Assembly (NCBI RefSeq): GCF_040629175.1
Contig: NZ_JBEXUX010000026.1
Span: forward strand, 62,001-126,000
Length of the DNA stretch: 64,000 nt
Source: Embleya sp040629175
Lineage (GTDB): Bacteria > Actinomycetota > Actinomycetes > Streptomycetales > Streptomycetaceae
Reading direction: 5' to 3'
The notes beneath the pieces were generated by a model. The model made no database searches, was not told the DNA's origin, and saw nothing but the letters and a program-made list of their open reading frames with translations. Of the stretch, positions 60,199-64,000 are shown piece by piece (position 1 is the stretch's first letter; every line of letters begins with the position of its first letter). Position numbers and translations under genes: made by a program.

Positions 60199-61239
60199 TC
60201 AGCCGCCCAGCTTGATTGCACGGCGTACGTCGTCGGCGTAGGTCTCCGGTTGTTCCCAGGCCGCGAAGTGGCCGCCGGCAGGGTGTTCCACATAATCGCA
60301 AACGTTCAGGAACGCCTCGGCGTAGCTTCGCGGTTCCGGTTTGATGTCGCGCGGAAACACGGAGAGCACGGTCGGTGTCTCGATCCGGTCGGGGAGGGCG
60401 ACCGGTTCGACATAGGTGGTGAACGAGGTGCCGATCGTGCCGGTGACCCAGTAGGCGGTGGTCCAGGTGAGAAGTTCGTCCGCAGTGAAGGCCGACTCGT
60501 CGGACCAGGACTCCAGTTTCTCGGTGATCCACGCCGCGAGGCCGGCGGGTGAGTCGCCGAGGGCGACGGCGAGCGTGTTCGGCCGCGTCGACTGCTCGGC
60601 GATGTACCCACCCTCGGTCCGGAACCACTGCGTCGACCGATCGAGGTAGGCCACAGCGTCGGGCGCGAGCTTCGCGCGGTCCGCCGTGAGCGCACGCTGC
60701 GGGGCGATGTTCGTGAGGTGCAGGGCAGCCACCCGGTCCGGGTGTTCGGCCGCGAGGATTTCCGCGACGGTGCCACCGACGTCGCCGCCGGACACCGTGT
60801 ACCGCGAGTAACCGAGCTCGTCCAGAGCGTCCGCGACGATCCCGGCGATCCGGTTGGCCGACATGCCGGCACTGGTGAGCGGGGCCGCGAAGGGGAAGCC
60901 CGGCAGTGCGGGAACCACCACGTGCATGTCCGCGAGCAACGGGAGGACGCGCTCGAACCGCAACACCGAGTCCGGCCAGCCATGCAGCAGTACGACCACC
61001 GGGGCGCCGGGATCCGCGGACCGCTGGTGAATCAAACGCAGGTCGGTGTCCCCTGCCTGCACCGTCACCCACGGGAAGTCGTCGATGCGGCGCTCGTGTA
61101 CGCCCCAGTCGTATCCGTTCGCCCAGCGGTCGAGCAGTTCGTCGAGGCGGGTGCCGCTGACGCCGCGCTTCCCGTCGTCACTCCATGGGGTCGTGACACG
61201 CCGCGTCCGCCGGAGTCGTTCCCGCATCTCGTCATTCAT
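60199..61239 (-). CDS. epoxide hydrolase-like alpha/beta hydrolase
   Basis: A 346-residue alpha/beta hydrolase with an amino-terminal epoxide-hydrolase domain (GTRLDELLDRWANGYDWGVH). The oxyanion HGWPDS follows, then nucleophile Asp in SGGDVGGTVAEILA (GxDxG elbow, the epoxide-hydrolase type rather than Ser) and late His in GGHFAAWEQPE. PWVTVQAGDTDLRLIHQR is the lid-entry strand. It should open an epoxide to a diol. ATG 61237-61239 lies inside the first operator palindrome and there is no Shine-Dalgarno sequence, so the mRNA is probably leaderless. Divergent from its TetR regulator. Confidence 0.9.
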   Translation of the reverse strand: MNDEMRERLRRTRRVTTPWSDDGKRGVSGTRLDELLDRWANGYDWGVHERRIDDFPWVTVQAGDTDLRLIHQRSADPGAPVVVLLHGWPDSVLRFERVLPLLADMHVVVPALPGFPFAAPLTSAGMSANRIAGIVADALDELGYSRYTVSGGDVGGTVAEILAAEHPDRVAALHLTNIAPQRALTADRAKLAPDAVAYLDRSTQWFRTEGGYIAEQSTRPNTLAVALGDSPAGLAAWITEKLESWSDESAFTADELLTWTTAYWVTGTIGTSFTTYVEPVALPDRIETPTVLSVFPRDIKPEPRSYAEAFLNVCDYVEHPAGGHFAAWEQPETYADDVRRAIKLGG

Positions 61240-61277
61240 GTGTATCAGCGTACACATGATGTGTATGCTCGTACACA
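61239..61277. promoter_or_regulatory. twin operators between the epoxide hydrolase and TetR genes
   Basis: Two copies of TGTGTA-N6-TACACA (61239-61256 and 61260-61277), each a perfect 6-bp inverted repeat, fill the whole space between the two start codons. TATGCT (61264-61269) and, on the other strand, TACGCT (61252-61247) are -10-like hexamers inside the operators, placed for leaderless transcripts in both directions. Confidence 0.8.
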
Positions 61278-61837
61278 TGATTTCGCGCAATGCGGCCGCC
61301 ACCAGGCAGCGGATCCTGGAGCACGCACAACGCCTGTTCGCCCAGCACGGGTACGCGGCGATCACGGTCAAAGGCGTGGCCGACGCGGCCGGTGTGTCGC
61401 CCAACCTGATCACGCGCTATTTCGGCGGCAAGGACGGTCTTTTCCTGGCGGCGACCAGGGTGGAGATCCCGGTCTCCGACTCCTTCGAGGGCGACCGTTC
61501 CGCGCTGGGTTCGCGCCTCGCGGCGAGCATCGCCCAGCGCTGGTTCGGTGCATCCGGGGAGGACCCGCTGCTCGTCCTGCAACGTGCGTCCGGCGAACGC
61601 CCGCAGGCGGCGGAGGCGCTGGCTGCCTTCCTCGACACGCACTCGCTGGAGCCCCTGCACCGCTACCTGCGCGAGAGCGGCCTGGACGACACGGAGGCCC
61701 GCAGCCGAGCCGCGGCGATCGACGCCTTCGTGCTCGGCGTCTCGACCCGCCGCCGGGTGCTGCGTTGCGAACTCGGCGACCCCGCCGACCTCCAGACCTG
61801 GCTGAGCACCACCATCCAACGCCTCGCCGACGGGTGA
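61277..61837 (+). CDS. TetR family transcriptional regulator
   Basis: A 186-residue repressor: helix-turn-helix at residues about 8-55 (RILEHAQRLFAQHGYAAITV, GVADAAGVSPNLITRYFGGK) and a helical ligand domain with AFVLGVSTRRRVLRCEL near the end. The ATG at 61277-61279 coincides with the edge of operator 2, and two other in-frame ATG codons lie 12-21 bases upstream within the operators. It very likely represses itself and the epoxide hydrolase by covering both promoters. Confidence 0.9.
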   Translation: MISRNAAATRQRILEHAQRLFAQHGYAAITVKGVADAAGVSPNLITRYFGGKDGLFLAATRVEIPVSDSFEGDRSALGSRLAASIAQRWFGASGEDPLLVLQRASGERPQAAEALAAFLDTHSLEPLHRYLRESGLDDTEARSRAAAIDAFVLGVSTRRRVLRCELGDPADLQTWLSTTIQRLADG

Positions 61838-61884
61838 CGCACGACGACAAGAAGTACCGGGATCGACTTTGCGTTCGTCGGTTC

Positions 61885-61995
61885 GGCTCAGGTGCGTCCG
61901 GCGGTGCCGCCGCCGTAGCGGGCGTTGATCGACTCCATCGCGATGGTGGTGCCGATGATGGTGCGGATCTCGCGGTCGACGCGCGGAAGGGCACC
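61885..61995 (-). mobile_element. IS256-family transposase fragment
   Basis: The minus-strand frame reads LPRVDREIRTIIGTTIAMES then INARY and stops soon after. This matches the carboxy region around the catalytic Glu of IS256/Mutator-type transposases (VEIRxVIxTTNAIESxNARxRRA). The remainder of the gene is absent on both sides. Confidence 0.6.
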
Positions 61996-62016
61996 ATCGG
62001 CCGCGACCGGCGCGGT

Positions 62017-62556
62017 TCAGTTGATGGTGAGTGTGGCGATGCTGTCGATCCTGGACACGGTGCCGAGGCCGAGTGTGCACGCGAGGACGGCGGTCGAGGG
62101 TGCGACGAGTTGATAGACGACGGTGTCGCCGGTGAACAGGCCGGAGGTGACGGTGCCGGTCACCGTGGTGGTGAGTGCGGCGGCGGCGAGGTTGACGGTG
62201 CGGGTTCCGGTGACGGTGGTGGTCGCGCCGGTGTTCCAGGTGAAGCTGATGGTGGTGGGAGCGGTGTTGAGGAGGGTGAGGCACGAGTAGGACGGGATGG
62301 TGACGCTGTGCACCGTGACGGGAGCGGAGTTGATGGCGGGCACGCTCAGGGACGTGCACGTGTTCAGGTCGCGGGTGATCGTCACGGTGGTGCTTGTGGG
62401 TGTGAGGCCGAGCGGCGGCGAGTACGTCGAGGAGTCGCTGCTGGGCACCGTGCACAGGGCGTCTCCCACGGTCGCCTGGGCCGTGGGTGCGGCCGTGATC
62501 GATGCCGAGGCCAATGCCAGGACGCTCAACGCGCCGATGAGCGGGTTCCGCTTCAT
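62017..62556 (-). CDS. small secreted Thr/Val-rich protein
   Basis: A 179-residue exported protein. The signal peptide is MKRNPLIGALSVLALASASI then TAAPTAQA with cleavage near residue 28. The mature part is all-beta in character, with alternating Thr/Val (STTVTITRDLNTCTSLSVPA, VTGTRTVNLAAAALTTTVTG) and four Cys that could make two disulphides (DALCTV, LNTCTS, SYSCLT, LACTLG). It resembles small secreted actinobacterial proteins of unknown role. ATG 62554-62556 with GGGGG upstream. Confidence 0.78.
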   Translation of the reverse strand: MKRNPLIGALSVLALASASITAAPTAQATVGDALCTVPSSDSSTYSPPLGLTPTSTTVTITRDLNTCTSLSVPAINSAPVTVHSVTIPSYSCLTLLNTAPTTISFTWNTGATTTVTGTRTVNLAAAALTTTVTGTVTSGLFTGDTVVYQLVAPSTAVLACTLGLGTVSRIDSIATLTIN

Positions 62557-62650
62557 GGGCGGGCCCCCTTCCAGAGACTGTGAGCGTCTCAAGGCCCGCC
62601 GTCGTCGACCAGCGGTCATTCGGCCATAAGTTCCCACCGCTCTCGTACCG

Positions 62651-62833
62651 TTGGACCACGCCCGCCCATGGGCGGTGACGACCACGCTGCCCCACGGCCG
62701 TGTCCGCGCGGGACAGGGCCGCCCGCGTCGCCCGGCCGACGAGATCGGGGCGGCCTGGGACGCCCGAGAGGGCGACGGCCGGATCCCGCCAGTCGGCGTT
62801 CGGCGCGGCCGACCACCGGGGTCTGCCCGGTGA
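62651..62833 (+). pseudogene. PIMT-like methyltransferase 3' remnant (copy 3)
   Basis: The frame reads ARPWAVTTTLPHGRVRAGQG then RPADEIGAAWDAREGDGRI. This aligns with the carboxy tail of the methyltransferase at 18638-20050 (ASWATLTTTSDD...GGPRRLADELLAAWDRWIDDGRI) and with copy 1 (GSWAVATTLPDGRVRASQGG). Only the last 50 or so codons are present. Confidence 0.6.
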
Positions 62834-62854
62834 CGGGGTGGTCACCTCGCTGTG

Positions 62855-63511
62855 TCAGCGCCTCGTCGCGCGCAGGACCAGGTCGACCAGGGCGTCGACT
62901 TCGGCACCGGTGGATGCGCGCCCGAGCAGCAGTGGAGCCAGGACGAGTTGGCTGACCAGCAGGTTCACGACCGCTTCCGGCGTGCACGTGGGGTCGATCT
63001 CGCCGCGGGCCGCCGCACGGGTGACGACCGCGCGCCAGGATTCCTGGATCGGTTCGAAGTGTTCGAGGATCAACGTGCTCAGTTCGGGATTGCGGCGGCC
63101 GGCGATGATCGCGCTCGTACTGACCTCGACGGGGCCGGCGAAGAAGGCCGCGAGGCGGTCGGCGAGCAGGCGCAGGTCTTTCGCCCACGAACCCGTGTCG
63201 GGCACTTCGACCGCGCCGGAGTGCGCGGCAAGGCCCTCCCGGACGAGGTCGTCGTAGGTGGGCCACCACCGATAGATCGTCTTCCGGTTGAGGTCGGCGC
63301 GCGCCGCGACCTCGCTGGGGCCGAAGTCCACCACGCCTTCCGCGAGTAGGTCGAGAACGGCCTGCGCGACGGCTCGGCGCACCTTCTCGCTCCGGCCGCC
63401 GGACCGCACCCGGCCGCGCGGCGCCGCGGCGCCCTCCGGAGCCGTCGCCGCGGGTTCGGCGGTACCCGCCGACGTGCGCCGCGCCTTCGGCCGTGTCGTC
63501 TCGCCGGTCAT
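62855..63511 (-). CDS. TetR family transcriptional regulator
   Basis: A 218-residue repressor with a 40-residue basic/Ala-rich amino extension, then the helix-turn-helix (AEGVVDFGPSEVAARADLNR, KTIYRWWPTYDDLVREGL) and a TetR_C ligand domain (LADRLAAFFAGPVEVSTSAI, VVNLLVSQLVLAPLLLGRAS). ATG 63509-63511; an internal start would also retain the domain. It is divergent from an MFS transporter gene and probably represses it. Confidence 0.9.
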   Translation of the reverse strand: MTGETTRPKARRTSAGTAEPAATAPEGAAAPRGRVRSGGRSEKVRRAVAQAVLDLLAEGVVDFGPSEVAARADLNRKTIYRWWPTYDDLVREGLAAHSGAVEVPDTGSWAKDLRLLADRLAAFFAGPVEVSTSAIIAGRRNPELSTLILEHFEPIQESWRAVVTRAAARGEIDPTCTPEAVVNLLVSQLVLAPLLLGRASTGAEVDALVDLVLRATRR

Positions 63512-63679
63512 TCGAACTCCTAAAAGGGTCAGGCTGTTGACTTTAGCAGGTAGGGATAACACGATGACGTACGCGCCGCGGCGACCCCGCCGACGGACGC
63601 CGAATTTCCGGCGCTCACTCCGTGCCGCCCGCAGCCGGTCCGCGTTTTTGAACCCGTCATCGCTCTCGGGGAGTCCGCC
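63512..63679. promoter_or_regulatory. divergent TetR/MFS promoter region
   Basis: 168 bases. An AT-richer patch at 63517-63562 includes TTGACT (63537-63542), CTAAA and TTTAG half-sites on either side (63520-63524 and 63542-63546), suggesting that promoter and operator overlap here. Confidence 0.4.
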
Positions 63680-64000
63680 ATGCCCGCAAACCCGTCCGAT
63701 TCCGAACCGGGCGCCAGACCTGCGGCCGTCCGCACCGCGCCGCCCGGCGGCGGCCGTCTCGACGGCGCCTCGCGCGCCCGTCTGTCGGCCGTCGTCGCCG
63801 TGGTGGTGCTGGTGACCGAAGTCGCGCCCCTGCAATACACGTTGGTCGCCACCGCCACCGAGCGCATCGGCCACTCCTTCCCGACCGTGGGCGCGGATCT
63901 GAGCTGGATGATCATCATCATCGGCCTCGTCGGCGGCGCGACCACGCCGATCCTGGGCAAACTCGCCGACATCCACGGCAAGAAGCTGCTGCTCCTCGGC
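63680..64000 (+). CDS. MFS transporter, cut by the window end
   Basis: From ATG 63680 the frame is open to the last base (107 codons). A Pro-rich amino tail of about 32 residues precedes helix 1 (LSAVVAVVVLVTEVAPLQYT). After SFPTVGADLSWMIIIIGLVG (helix 2) comes motif A-like GKLADIHGKKLLLLG, so an MFS drug exporter or sugar-type transporter is certain at family level. The rest lies outside. Probable target of the divergent TetR protein. Confidence 0.8.
   Translation, partial: MPANPSDSEPGARPAAVRTAPPGGGRLDGASRARLSAVVAVVVLVTEVAPLQYTLVATATERIGHSFPTVGADLSWMIIIIGLVGGATTPILGKLADIHGKKLLLLG

Overview
The window is very GC-rich double-stranded actinobacterial DNA. Its codon use, the density of TetR/MerR/GntR/WYL regulators, the secreted enzymes and the many decayed gene fragments fit an accessory chromosome arm of a Streptomyces-like actinomycete. 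The species cannot be named from the sequence. No rRNA, tRNA or CRISPR array was seen.

Layout. 1-25.5 kb: small regulator/enzyme pairs (alpha/beta hydrolase + TetR, WYL regulator + VOC protein + aldo-keto reductase, GntR + a PEBP-SRPBCC fusion). They are mixed with secreted or lipid-anchored proteins (M28 peptidase, DUF732-like lipoprotein, ricin-type lectin) and with gene remnants (PLP decarboxylase, DNA ligase, Ser/Thr kinase, ABC ATPases, IS630 transposase). At 18.5-20 kb a 40-residue peptide ORF overlaps (GTGA) a protein-isoaspartate-methyltransferase-like gene that carries one in-frame TGA. Two more decayed copies of that methyltransferase family lie at the two ends of the window.

25.5-45.9 kb: a coherent catabolic island, visibly less GC-rich in places. 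One minus-strand operon (45911 to 38701) encodes a complete dipeptide/oligopeptide ABC transporter and an Orn/Lys/Arg-type decarboxylase. A second minus-strand group (36958 to 25545) encodes a fold-III PLP decarboxylase, a D-aminoacylase-like amidohydrolase, a class-C beta-lactamase-like hydrolase, an M19 dipeptidase, an APH-aminotransferase fusion, an agmatine deiminase and an amidase. A PucR/CdaR-type regulator sits between them on the plus strand. The inferred job is import of a peptide or N-acyl amino acid (probably arginine- or D-amino-acid-containing), hydrolysis, decarboxylation, and conversion through agmatine and N-carbamoylputrescine to putrescine-like products. A deleted IS5-like element marks the right edge and a dead ABC ATPase fragment lies beyond the left edge.

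46.6-50.9 kb: a TetR gene, an SRPBCC protein, a DHA2-type exporter and a carotenoid-cleavage-type oxygenase. Three related operator palindromes tie the first three together, and a very strong hairpin terminator ends the group. 51-64 kb: another mosaic with a broken DUF6247/RelE-like toxin-antitoxin pair, a membrane-anchored VanY-like peptidase, an MFS exporter, a GlxA-type regulator and a YihY/BrkB membrane protein. It also has an epoxide hydrolase/TetR pair divided by only 37 bp that hold two operators, an IS256 remnant, a small secreted protein, and a TetR divergent from an MFS gene cut by the window end.
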